A DNA stretch of 64,000 bases, from the NCBI GenBank assembly GCA_910574455.1, contig CAJSYZ010000008.1:2048707-2112706 (forward strand), written 5' to 3'. The position numbers and the translations under genes are program-made. The notes beneath the pieces are model-generated. The model had not been told where the DNA came from. It saw nothing but the letters and a program-made list of their open reading frames with translations, and searched no databases. Below are positions 22,723-34,553 of the stretch, in pieces. The stretch is from Trichaptum fuscoviolaceum (taxonomy: Eukaryota; Basidiomycota; Agaricomycetes; Hymenochaetales; Trichaptaceae). How positions within the stretch are numbered: the stretch's first letter is position 1; every line of letters begins with the position of its first letter.

Positions 22723-25401
22723 TCAGAGTACACCGTCGCTCCGGATTGCGCACTGTCCGAAGTCCTTCTTCGTCAAGCCCTCATCCTTGGGGAGGATATC
22801 CTGTAACTTCTGTTAGCAATATCACAGCAAGCACGCCCTGCTATGACTTACGTGTTCGAAAATTCCGAGAGGTAAAGCAAGAGTTACGCAGGCATTGGGT
22901 GAATCCACGACTGCGCCAACATGGCTTTCTACTGGTGCGGCGGAGAGGAGGAGATCTGCGGTGGGAAATGAGCTACGAAGCAATGGCACCAAGCCCAGAT
23001 ATCTACTAACATGCCTGTTCCCGTGCTTTAAGAGCCGAGTTGTATAAGTTTCACACATCTCAACGTTATCTCGTGTTCACTCACTATAACCAATCTACTC
23101 CGCCAAAGACGTTAATCAAGGATGTTCATTATGCGTCGATATCACGTACCTTCATCAGGTATGCGATCGCGTTAAGCGCAGCCTGCTTGTATGCCACGGT
23201 ACTGACATCATGAGAATTGAGTGCGCTTTGATGACGATTGAGAATGTAAAAACATACGCATCCATGTTGTACTGCTTTCCATCACCATCTGTCCATATAT
23301 ATCTGAGTAACAGCTGCTTGATCTTCTGAAAGGTGACGTACGATAATCAACCGAAATTCCTTCGAATACGAGCTTCATTGTCTTCAGAACCGTGAAATAT
23401 TCAGGTGAATGAAGGAACAACAAACCTTTGCAGAGTAGAGCGGGTCGATCGGGGATGGCTACAAGGAAACCTTACGTATTGAAGCACAGCTACAGATGTT
23501 TCGATGGGAAACTCACAAGGAAGATGGGTTGCTTCAACGCGAATTTCTCTACTCCTCCCTTGATGATGCTGGTACTAAAAGTGATGATACCGGCCTAAGA
23601 TGAAGTGAGTATCCGGGTGCTCGTGTAATCCAGGATAAGTCGGCTACCATTTCAATTGCCCCGCAGAACGAGAGCTAGCATACAATGATCAAATAAACCT
23701 CGCGAAATATGTGCTTTTTCATTACCTCTCCCTATAAAACCAGATAAGGAATCACTCAGAGAAGTTGGACCAGGAGGTATTCACATACATCGCCTTGGGA
23801 GAAATGAAGATCTCCTACGGAGAGATTTGCCCCCTTCACGAAGACTGGGAAATAGCACCGTGAACCTCTAACGTGAATCTCAGTAGCTGCACATTAAGGT
23901 TTTTATAAGCGAAAATATTTACCTGGAGAGGTTCTTGATCTATATAATAGTATCGTATTAGCACGAGGCTGCGAAGAGCTGAGTGAAATTCATACATCAC
24001 AGTTACCTCCGTGCTCGCGACCTGGGATGGTCCTAGCACCTTCCTTGGCAATCTTCTCCAGCACTTCCTTTGGCAGATCTTGGCCAACATAGGCACCAAC
24101 AGGTTCCGGAGGGAAAGCGACGGGTGGAATGGAGTTCGCATGGGCTGCGATGAGTTCTCCCTCTCGCTTGTTCCAGGTAGCGAGAAGCTCCGCAGAGGGG
24201 GCTGTGCCACTGTATCGGAGAACCTCTGTTAGAAACTTGCAGAGGTACTTTTCTTTATCTTACATTAGACCGGGGTGCGAAACACCTGCGAAGCGGACTC
24301 CGGGAATATGCCTAGAGGTTGCGTATATGCCTGAGCATTATGAGCATTATGAGGACCAGCATCACTGTATAAAGTTGTAGTTCACGTACCCTTGAAGTCC
24401 CAGATTGCCTTGCAGGCCCTGCTTTGAAACTCCTTAGCTATCAGGAAGTCGTTAAGAATGTGCCCTAACATATGTACATTTGTGGCACTTACCAAAGAGA
24501 CCTCCACCATTTTCGAGTTCGAATATGCCCTGGATCTAAGTTGAGGACACAGATAGATAGACCACCCAGTCAGAATACTAACGGTGTATCCCCATGGCAT
24601 TTGTTCAAATGGCGTTACTAGTTAAATAACCCATGAATGCTGGCGGCAGTAATATCTCAAATATTAGGATATACTGACCATCCAAAATATCAACTACCAA
24701 GCAGTCACCGGGCTCCGCTCCTTCTACGGCTACGGGACCGGTGAGATTATGAACCTTGGTGAGATCGACGTTTTTGATATCATCGCTATCTACGGGTACA
24801 TAAGTTTAGCAAATGGGTTCACCTAACCAAATAAATCTTAGACTCACTATCATTGTTTCCTATCTGTGCGCCAGTCCAGTCTTGTAAGAAGATGGCACTC
24901 AGCTGGTGTTCGCTTCGAGTAACGAAGAGAAACTCACCGACGCACTCTACTTTGAAAACCTTCGGAAATCCAATGAAATAAGATCACGTGCTCATTGCAT
25001 ACATACTGCGCGCACGACGCGCTCACCTCTCCAGGTTTGACCGTGGCCACTGGAGGGATGTCCGGGCTGGACATTACGTGTCAGAAACGGTTCATATTGG
25101 GAAGGGTGTCGTCATCACATACTGCCAACGGTTGTGTAGTCCCTAATCACCAGATATTGTCAGTGTTATCACGGACTGTCAAAGTAGTTCGACTAACCTT
25201 CTGTTCGTCCGCAGGGCTATGCAAGAGTTTGTAAGAGTGTAAGCATTCCAAGTACTCGTAAAAATGGATATACACGTACGTGAAAGGGTCAACCTAAAAT
25301 CGTCGATATTCTGTCAATGTTATGAGCCTCCCGGTTCGTAGACTTTGAGTGCGAACCTTGATCAATGTTGGATGAGGAACTGAATTCGCCTTAGTCGCCA
25401 T
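22723..25401 (-). CDS. fmdS: Formamidase (FmdA/AmdA family)
   Basis: Hydrolyses formamide to formate and ammonia; cytosolic and used for nitrogen supply. Exons begin MATKANSVPHPTLIK and VDPFT. After several short exons come FLFVTRSEHQLSAIFLQDW, DSDDIKNVDLTKVHNLTGPV, AVEGAEPGDCLVVDILD, PFEQMPWGYTG and SRHIPGVRFAGVSHPGLIG. Then APSAELLATWNKREGELIA, PEPVGAYVGQDLPKEVLEKI, AREGARTIPGREHGGNCDIK-like residues, and the C-terminal block VESHVGAVVDSPNACVTLAL. The protein ends FGQCAIRSDGVL. All are family landmarks in the right order. The gene is unusually fragmented, with more than a dozen introns of about 50-60 nt over 2.7 kb for a protein of about 400 residues. It is a functional-looking single copy. 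Confidence 0.9.
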
Positions 25402-25971
25402 ACGTCGCAAATAGTCGAGTATCACTAGACGAAGAAGAGAGCAAGGTCAATACCGGACGTGCTTGAAAGCTCAAAGCGAGTTATTATATGCGGTTGTGGC
25501 CCTTATCTCACTCCTCTCACATACACAGATAAGCACATGGCCCGCTAAAACCGAAAGCACTCCGGAGTATGTTTCTATTATCAGTGGGTAAACGCAGAAT
25601 AGATAGCTTCCAGACCTGTCTTCTGCATGCCTAGTAGGGATATTGGACTCTGGCGGGCGCGGTATCAAGCTTGCTTCTAATGATCGGGACGAGCATAACT
25701 CTCACACAGGCAATCACGAGGACACTACTGGATTCCTAGTCAAAACAACAAACGGATCAGAAAATAAGTAACGCGTCTGAATGGAGATAAACCGTCAATA
25801 TTCGTTACAAGTCATGAAAAAGCCAATGTGATATTAGAACAGATCAAGCGCACACGCGTGCCAAATGCAGATATTGCAGCTAACAGAACACAATGATACA
25901 AAACATTGAAGCCGATGCAGTTTCCAAAATGCCAAAAAAACGAATAAAATAATGTTAGAATGATTGACACA
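25402..25971. other. Intergenic region upstream of formamidase
   Basis: 570 bases between the formamidase start and the 3' end of the arrestin-like gene, both on the minus strand. It is AT-rich near 25880-25960 (arrestin 3' side). The ORF at 25471-25668 has no recognisable features. Confidence 0.4.
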
Positions 25972-28900
25972 CTATTGTCCGGATCCTTGTTGATATTTCT
26001 TGATCAGTTCTTTGAGTCTGGCTTGTCCAAAATTGAGTTCGGTGCCAGAAGTTTGTCTCGTTGCGCTTCTGCCTGATTGCGCATTTGTCTCCAGTACAGG
26101 TGCAAGCCGAGTCGTCGGGGATTTAGCCAATGGAGGAAGTGGTCTTGCCAACGAAGCGGTCGAAGATAACATAGGTGTGGCCAAAGATGACGAAACCACA
26201 GCGGGTACGGAAGCAGATTTGATCATTTTCGCTCTTCGTGCAGTTAGGTCTGCAACGTTCGTCTCAAGACTGTTGCTCTTTCTTGCATTCGCGGGTGGTC
26301 TTGCTTGAGGTGTCGTTCTTTGACTTGGGGCAGATGCCGGTTTTCGCGCTGGCTTCGTTATTGGCTTTCGAATAGCTGGCTTCTCGTTCGCCTTCGCAGC
26401 AGCAGTAGGCGGTATTTCGCTTTGAGATGCCAGAGATGCCCAAAGTGAAGCGACAGAAGTGACTTTTCCACCTCGACCACCTCGAGCGGAGCGAATATCG
26501 TACTTCACCTCAGAAGGCGATGGATCCAATAAAAAGTTGGTAAAGCGCTTCAAGACAGGTTTTGGAACCTTAGGTTCCACAGGAGCCTGTTTAGATTCCA
26601 CTGGGTTCCGCACAGGCTCAGTTGAAATAGGCATCTGCAGCTGTGTTGGCGTGGAAGCCCGAGCGGAGTCGCTAATAGCACCGTTAGGGTTATCGAACGA
26701 ATCGCTAGTGGAGGCCGCATGTAGAACAAAGCCTGACGAACGAGTGGGTATCGCTTCTTCCGTAAACACATCATGCCTTGCCTCTGAGGGTGAGGGAGCT
26801 GGTGATGAACGTAAAAGAGGGTGAGGATCTTGGTCATTGGATGTAATCTCTTCGGCAGCCATCTTAGGACTGCTTGTCTGGGGCGTTTCACAAATCGGCG
26901 GAGGTATGGCAGGATCGATTTCTCCTAGCCATGCAGCTACCCGGTTCGTTGCGGCCTTTCGAAGCTGGTACACGCCGGAGTGTTTCTCTCGGACTTTCAC
27001 CCTTCCTCGTTCTTCTTTCTCGACAGGCTCGGTGGTCATTTTCAACGGAGGCGGCGGCGATGAGGAGCGTCTGACACCAGTCCCATCCGGAGGTGTTCCC
27101 GCTGGCCATCCGTTGCCTTTCAAAGCTTCCGCCCCAAGAGCTAGACTAGAAATAGCCGAATCGTTCGCCGGGTCACAACGAGGGTCATTGTGAGCGGGGA
27201 TGCTAATAGGAAGGACGGTTCTTACATCCGCACGTCTTTCGGCCTCTGGCTTCCGCGTACCAACTTGCTCGAGTAACTTCTTCTCGAGGGCCTCCAGTCC
27301 GCTTCCCTGATTCCAATAGTCTGGACGAGGGCGCGTCAAAATAGGAGCTAAGGTCGGCTGGGGAGGTAGCCTAGGTGTCTCCGGTGCCTCTTCTTCTGAG
27401 GGCGGACGTGCAGGCAGGGTTTTGTAGCTCCTTTCTTCTTCTGCGGCCGCCATGCGTTCAAGATCTACGACACGCTCACTTTTGACAGTCCCGCGTTCGA
27501 TTGAAAACGAATGTTTCGGGCTAAGCACGGGCCGAGGAGAAAGGACTTCATGGTTAGATCTTGGACTTGCGCTGAGGAGCTGGGCGTCTTGCTCTCCTTG
27601 TGCTGTAGGAATGAGTAGAGGGTGCAAGCTGGATAATGCCTTAGGCGACGTTTCAATAACTGGCTCGACAACGGGAAAACGATGTGATTGGGGTGAAACG
27701 GATCGATTTCTCGACGTCATACGCAGGTGAACTGCAATCCGTGATGCACGCTCTCCCTTACCCACTTGTCGTTCAGCAGGTACATCCGGACTTTCCAGTA
27801 CAGGCAAGTTCTGTTGTTGTGGCGGCAGAATGGGCAGCTGTTGTGCAATAAATGGATCTGCACTAGATGGTCGAACAGGATATACAAGTGGTATAGTGGG
27901 TGGTGGAGGGTAATAATAGTGTTGATTGTGTGCTGGGTATAAAGGTTGAGGTGCAGGTGTAGATGCCCAATGATACATGGTGGGTGGAGGTGAAATAGGT
28001 GGACTTATATATTGAGGATGAGGATATAGGTAAGGCTCAACGAGCTGAGGTGAGAAAGCTGGTGGCGGATACGGTGATGGAGATATTGCACGTGCAAAGG
28101 GGGCGGGTGTAGTATACCGTTCGGGGGACGGTACATGCACTTTCATTGCGGCGGGCTGCACGACTGTGACAGGAAGTTCTAAAACAACATCCTTGCTTCC
28201 GATTCCCATGCCTAGCTTGATGTCAATAATGCAGCGTACTTCGAAAAGGCTTTCTGACTGGCGAGGATTGTCGTCGTCCCCGTTGTCCAGGCGGCCAGAT
28301 CGTAAGCCGCGACACTTGTTAGGAACATCGAAGACAAGGTTTGCGATACCTTCCGTACCTGGCTGGACAATGTAATCCGGACCTCGAAACGGAACAGTGG
28401 TGAGTGTATCGGAAATCTGCAGTGCTTTACTGGGGTTTGTCACTGCAGGCAGGTGGAGATGGCGCGTCAGTCCAAGAGTCAGACTGGAGTTCTAGTTAGG
28501 GATTAGCACAGATAAATAAAGCGTAAATGCTGCCCTCTCACTTTCTTCGTAGAGTGATTTTTGACGAAAAGCTCCACGCAGCAATTTTCGCCTGCGATAA
28601 CATACGGATTCAGAATACGCCCCTGCACCCAAAGTTTGCCATTTTCGCCGACAACGACCTGCTCGGAGCCTCCTGAAGGTTCTCCGGGGGCCTCTACGAC
28701 GTCAACCTCTCTCCGTTCCATCACTAGCTGACGTTCGTTTTTCCAGCATACGCCTACACTCACTCGAACCTCATATTTGAGCTTCGCAAGGCCCTTCCCA
28801 AAATCAATGCTGGATGGAGTAGAATCTGGTAGTGGGAAGCGGAAGAAAAAGGTGGTTGTTCCTTTACGGGCAGGGTAATGATCGACGGGCAGCGGTTCAC

Positions 28901-29250
28901 TTCCAGGAAGCGGGTGGGGGTAGACCGCATTTGAAGGTGGTAAGCCCGGCCCTTGGAAGAATCTGGTGATATGCAAAAATGTACTTGTAGCAGAGTGATC
29001 CCGGGATGTAAGTTCTGTGTTTCTTATTAGCTGTGATGTTGTGGTAATAATAGAGTTGTAAACAATAACCTTGTATTGCGAATAGTTCTGCTTTGATGAC
29101 GTTGATGCCCAAGTCTCTGTCGGTCTTGCACTCTAGTTCCATCTTCCCAGTAACATGCTGGCCAGCAACAAATAGCGGGTCTGAGAAGAAGAGTGAAACT
29201 TTGGCCTTGGAGTGATTTGGCGTCGCATTCATAGGCTCTGGCCGCGCCAT
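25972..29250 (-). CDS. Arrestin-domain protein with long disordered C-terminus (ART-like trafficking adaptor)
   Basis: Fungal arrestin-related proteins recruit ubiquitin ligases to membrane transporters. The N-terminal arrestin fold is visible in exons 1-3: KVSLFFSDPLFVAGQHVTGK then MELECKTDRDLGINVIKAEL, FRFPLPDSTPSSIDFG, LAKLKYEVRVSVGVCWKNER, and NPYVIAGENCCVELFVKNHS. The C-terminal half of the fold is in the large last exon (DVVLELPVTVVQPAAMKVHV). The remaining ~700 residues are low complexity. They include a P/Y/H-rich stretch near the start (PYLYPHPQYISPPISPPPT), several S/P-rich regions and a basic C-terminus ending KKYQQGSGQ. No clean PPxY ligase motif was spotted. It may correspond to the Art1/Ldb19 branch, but that is uncertain. 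Start 29250 is the first ATG (MARPEPMNATPNHSK). Confidence 0.8.
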
Positions 29251-29426
29251 GGCGGCAGGAGTTGAGGTCGGTAATTAGGGGCGAGGAGTTGTTCTCTGCA
29301 TAATTTCCTTTTCGGATCAAACCATCCCTGAGAAAACTTGAACTTGGTTGCTTTTACATACTATATTACTACTCTTCTCTACCTTCATAGCAAACTCGTT
29401 CCCTCATCACTAAACTCTAGAAAGAC

Positions 29427-29864
29427 ATGCTACTTCGACATGTAGCATCAAACAACTGCGCTCCTGCGGCTCTCAGGAGATGTTTCGCGTCGACCTCTCG
29501 GAGAAAATCTCCTGTTGACACAGAGTCAGCGGTCGGTTCTGCATCGTCGGAGTCCACAGGCAGCACTTCTCCGAGCTCATACTATAAAATCACGCTGTTG
29601 CGCTCTGCTATCGCCCTTGGGTCGAAGAAAAAGGCCACGCTTGTCTCACTTGGGATCCATCGACGCATGCAAACCGTTTACCACCCTCACTCACCTGAAT
29701 TCGCTGGGAAAATCCTTGCGGTGAAGGAGTTGGTGAAAGTGGAGAACGTACCAAAGGAGGCCATAAGGACAAAAACAGAGCAGAGGCAGGAGAGGAAGGC
29801 ATCGAGAGGTTATGTGGTTCTCGACAGACTTCAAACGAGAGGGTTGTTCGACTCTTCGAATTGA
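29427..29864 (+). CDS. MRPL33: Mitochondrial large-subunit ribosomal protein uL30m
   Basis: A single exon of 145 residues. The first ~50 residues form a mitochondrial presequence (MLLRHVASNNCAPAALRRCF, then STSRRK). The L30 ferredoxin-like core follows: YYKITLLRSAIALGSKKKAT, then LVSLGIHRRMQTVYHPHSPE, and LAVKELVKVENVPKEA. This is the family pattern of conserved LRS, LGL/LGIHR and VK-VE positions. A basic tail ends FDSSN. The yeast counterpart is Mrpl33. It is divergent from the arrestin-like gene, with 176 bases between starts. Confidence 0.9.
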   Translation: MLLRHVASNNCAPAALRRCFASTSRRKSPVDTESAVGSASSESTGSTSPSSYYKITLLRSAIALGSKKKATLVSLGIHRRMQTVYHPHSPEFAGKILAVKELVKVENVPKEAIRTKTEQRQERKASRGYVVLDRLQTRGLFDSSN

Positions 29865-31100
29865 GCTTGTGAGTTTCACCACTCTGGTAACGTTACTCCT
29901 ATCTGAACGACAGTACCTGGTGTCTTCGTAGTGATTTTAGACAGGAGTCCTTAGGCCCAAGTTACATCTGGACTTGACGGCCATGACACGACGAATCGCA
30001 AATTAGTGTACGCGGCTCCATGCAACATGTTTACCGCTTCCCCCTCTTTGTGGTCCAGCTTTGCATTACTCGCCCGTTCGAGAAGTCGGAATGGTTGGGC
30101 GAAAGTAAGGCAGAGCTGCATAGTGTCGCCTCGTGAATGATATATTATTCAAAGGAAAATAATGTTGCTCGGAAGTATAATAATGTAGGGCCAATAACTC
30201 GCACTTCCACTGGCAACTTGAATACATACTTATTGCGGAGAATGATCTGTAATGATGGCCATGCTACGTTTTACTTGGTGGTTTGTAAACCACGAAGAGC
30301 CTGCAGTGGATTTTACTATGTATGTATAAAACTGTAATATAGATTGTTTTGCAGTTCAGATGGGTCACCGCAATTTTGTTCCCAAGTTTAGGGAACTCAA
30401 CGATGCTTCATGATTTACTACAACATTTGAACAAAATGTACTATATCATTGTTACTAGTAAATGTGTCGAAATCCGAGATTTATTGCAATTCGTGGGGCT
30501 TCAATGTCAACATCATTTACGACTGTTGGAGGTCAAACTTGTCCGACCTTTTAGTATTTCATGAATGAAGAACACCACGTACCAATTTCCCCTTGACCGA
30601 TGAGTCTCGGATGACAGAATGAGGTAACAAACATCGGTATTTGTTCACAATCCACCAATCTTCGAGCCCCGGGAACACCGTAGCTCGTCCAGATCACATC
30701 GACAAGCCCGAAACAGTTGTTTTTTCGCCGCAGGCTCACAGAGAGTATATATCGGATACACACTGGTCGACGAAGCCCCACATCCTCTTGTCCTACACGC
30801 CCACAGGCGCTAACTCTCAGTGGGCGATTTGCAAGTGACCTTTCGACGAAGACGCCCCCTCGGGTGGACGCCCACCGTCGTATTCGTACGCCAAGAATTG
30901 GTAAGAGATTCGAATTTGGTTTGCATTTTCTTCTAACGCAATTCCGGAACAGCAGTAGTTGGGAGGAAAAGTATATACTAACCACGACTTGCGATGAATT
31001 TCGAAGTATTATCGCGTGTTAGCCGGCCCTAAAGCAGCACGAAGCGCCGACAGGCCAAGTATCGACGCGCCTGATCTGAAGTGGGCAAGCTGCCTCCAAA
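29865..31100. other. Intergenic region without a supported gene
   Basis: 1.2 kb between MRPL33 and the BRCT gene. 30130-30550 is AT-rich. A minus-strand open frame at 30551-30985 begins at a non-ATG codon and lacks domain features. A TATATATC-type stretch occurs near 30748. The promoter of the BRCT gene should lie at the right end. Confidence 0.4.
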
Positions 31101-34100
31101 ATGCGCAAAGGCCATGGATCCTCCAAGGTATTATATATTCATCCCCGATTGTCCAACATATCTCTTGACACTCTTTAAAGGTCCCTGGAGTGAAACTTCG
31201 CCCCGCTGGGGCCCAGAAAACTGCACCCGAAAACGAACAGCCGTCGTGGCTAAACACTCCAGACGACTTCGACGTTTCCGACATCCTCAAATCCTCCAAG
31301 AAACCATTCAGCGGCATCGTTATAACTGCCTCTAGCATAGTCGACAAGGTGCGTAACTTGACTTTCATTTGTTGCGGGAGCGCGGACTGAGCTGTGTTTC
31401 ACAGGCTACCTTGTTCCAACAGGCTGTTCAACTAGGCGCACAGACATCGTCCGATCTTACGGACCGCGTTACACACTTGATTTGCAATGGCGCAGGTACC
31501 GCAAAATATACCGTATGTTCAACAATAATTGGCTTGAGCGATAATGCTGAGCTCGGTTGCTTAGTATTGTGTACAACATGGAATTCCAATTGTTCGCCCC
31601 TCGTGGATTGAAGACTCGCACAAGAAATATCTTGATGGGGAAAATATTGACGTACAAGCTGTATGTTCTCTCCTCATCTTTAATTTCTTGCTCGATAACT
31701 CTTTCGTAACTAGAGTGTTGATGCGCATCGCCTCCCTACGTTTACTTCCGTCCGTCTCTGTCTAACAGCCATAGAGGAAGAAAAGCGTCCAGGCATCGAA
31801 GAACTTCTCACCAAGAACGGCGGGAAATTGCTACATAATATTGAACGCAATACGACAATGACACATCTTCTATGTGGTGGTGAAAGAGGTGCGAATGTAG
31901 ACCCAAGAGGATGGACATCTAAGATGCAGTATGTGGAGAAACTCGGGAAGAACGTCAAGTTAGTATGGGAAGAATGGTTTTGGGATTGTCTGGAATTCAA
32001 GGGTACGGAATGAATATTGAAGACAAAATGTGCATGACCTTCCTTGGACTTATAACCGCTATTTGTCTAGGTCTTTTGAATGAAAACGACTACTCAGTGA
32101 ACAATCCTCGTCCGAAGCGACGAGAGCAGAGATCAAGTGCGCTCGTAATACGACCGTTGTCAGTTTCTTCAACTGACTTCCTACTTTATCAGGTACTCCT
32201 CTGGTGCAGCCCATTTCGTCAAACGTGGAATCCATCCGCCAGCGCAGTATTCCTCCCTCAATACCAAGCACTTCCTTGCTCAGCCCAGTAGATGCTGAGG
32301 AAATGGCGTCCGTTAAGCGAATGCCTGAAACGACAAGCATACTCTGGAAAGGTTTGCTGAAGAATCGAGGCATTGATGTGGACAAGGGCAAGCTTAAGCG
32401 CAGCCCTTCGAGAGCTGCAAGCAATAAGTCTGCGGCCCGACAATCGGTAGTCCAGGGCGCGCATGAGGGAGGCACGAGCTCTTCTGGACAGGCAAGCTCT
32501 CTGACAGCTGCGTTTAGACGAGCTAAATCATTTGCAACGACATCGGTGGAACAACCTGAAAATGAGTTAAGAACTCTGCAGCGTGTCCGCAGCACTCCAG
32601 CCGCTTCAACCCTCTCGGAAGCCGGACCAAGCACCTTAGCATCCGCTGGTCCTTCGTCGATCGGCCTAGAGCAGATACCAGAAGGAGAAAAGACGTTATT
32701 CTTTGGTATGAAGTTTCGGCTGCTTGCTGACGCCGATGACCCGAAGGTTGCGGAGGCTATCATACTTCGAGGTGGTACTGTACGCGCTGACGACGAAGGG
32801 GATGTGGACTTCCGTATTGTCAGGCTTGCCAGGTATTTCTCCACTTAACCGTTCTGAAGAAACATACATACCAAATATCCTCATAGCGGAAGTTCCATCT
32901 ACCGTAATGAAGTGAAAGAGAGTATAAAGCTCACGTATCGGACCGAATGCTGGATAGAACAGTGCATATACGAGGAGAGATTGTGCGCGAGGGATGAGCA
33001 CCCGGCTTTCAAGCCGCTCGATATTGCTACTCCGATAGCTGGTGGGTTTAATTGTATCTTTCTGAAATATTATGCCGAACTTATTGTTCAGGCTCCGACG
33101 GCTTGAAGATACATGTGTCCGGTCTCACCGCGGTTGAGAAAACCCCTTCAATACGTTTAATCAAAGCAATTGGTAATGGAACTCCTCATCATTGACTTTT
33201 ATGCAGAACTCATGATAGCTTCAGGTGCTGTTGTTACCGAACATCTATCCCGAAAAAACACTCATTTGATCTGCCCCTCTGGAAGCGGCCCAAAGTACCT
33301 CAAGGCTCAAGAGTGGCAGATACCTGTAGTGAGCCTGGAATGGCTCTATGAAATTGTCAGATCAGGCGAAATACAGAATGTCTCTGATTTCTTGGTCACG
33401 CCTATTTCCGGCGAAAGACCGTCTACTTCGACAGCCACGGATGTCGGCACGATAACGGATATCACGAATGAGTTTGTACAAGGGACGTCGAAGGGAAAGG
33501 AACCAGCCGTTACCAGGTCCTCTTCAGCAGTAGCAACTGTAACGCAAAGCTCGCCCGCGGACTTAGAGTCAAGTTTATCTTGGAAGACGAATGGTCTATT
33601 ATCAGATACTTATGACGCACCCGGAACCACGACACCTTCAATATCACCCCGAAAGCCAGGTCTTGCAAACACGAAAACACGTCCTACGACACCCTCACCG
33701 AGGAAAAGGTCTTTGTCTGGGGAGAATCATCCTATCACGTCCCCATCTATGAGAGCAGCTCGGCATGCGAAGGTTCCGTCATCTGTAACACCCTCGCCGC
33801 TGAAAATGCCATCAGAGTCTGTCGGGTCGCCCTCTACTTTAAGTGGAGAGAGCGCAAACGTGTTGAAGGAAGCGATCTCTTCCTTGTTAGGCAAACGAAG
33901 TTCTTCAGATGATGTTGAGCCCGACGTGCCCAAGCCCAGGACCAATAAACGCTCTAAACCTCCACCAAGATCGAAGGCACGTACCAACTTGCCTATTAAT
34001 CATATGCAAAGAAACTGATTAACCTATCCAGTCAAAGCAGAGCTCATTCTCCAGGACAACAAGCAGCGACAAACTAAGCGGGACAACTTCGTCTTACTCG

Positions 34101-34334
34101 GAATACCCACTTTATGTCCCGGATGACTTTAAGCCTGCAACAGCATCTGAGTCGGGCGATGAGAGCATGCGAGTGACGTATGAGGACCCAAGCCAAGAAA
34201 ATGAACAGCGCCGGCTTATGAGCCTCATTAATAATGAGCCGCTTGAGCCAGAGAAGCCCACGGGAGGGCGAAAGGGAAGGAGCGCAGTAGGTGCTAACGG
34301 TGTGCGTCGAAGCTCAAGAGCCGCAGGATTTTAA
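31101..34334 (+). CDS. RAD4: Multi-BRCT replication/checkpoint scaffold Rad4/Cut5/Dpb11 (TopBP1 homologue)
   Basis: Links CDK/ATR signalling to replication initiation and checkpoint in the nucleus. A short first exon MRKGHGSSK is followed by VPGVKLRPAGAQKTAPENEQ. BRCT1 starts at KPFSGIVITASSIVDK and includes DRVTHLICNGAGTAKYTYCV and IPIVRPSWIEDSHKKYLDG. BRCT2 includes TSVRLCLTAIEEEKRP, MTHLLCGGERG and LVWEEWFWDC. A later BRCT includes FFGMKFRLLADADDPKVAEA, with YRTECWIEQCIYEERLC. The fourth starts LKIHVSGLTAVEKTPSIRLI and ends VVSLEWLYEIVRSGE. Between and after are S/P-rich linkers with clustered SP/TP sites. The C-terminus RRSSRAAGF needs a final intron whose donor is unclear (see findings). 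Confidence 0.9.
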
Positions 34335-34553
34335 TACCTCTGATATGTATCGTCTAACCTATTCCTAGCTTTTCCTTTCCTCTAAATCTTATAGGTTTTG
34401 TCTACACCACATGTATTATATTGTATATCCACCCACATGTATACCTTTATTCGAGCTATATGCTTTACATAACCATATCGGGTCTTTCAAGTGAACCACT
34501 GGCACTGGCTCGGCCCATCTCTTGAGTTCATACTTTACTGCTCAGTGTACAAC

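Noticed and set aside
30551..30985. Minus-strand 144-codon open frame
   Set aside because: It starts at a non-ATG codon, has no domain features and lies in an AT-mixed intergenic region; likely chance.
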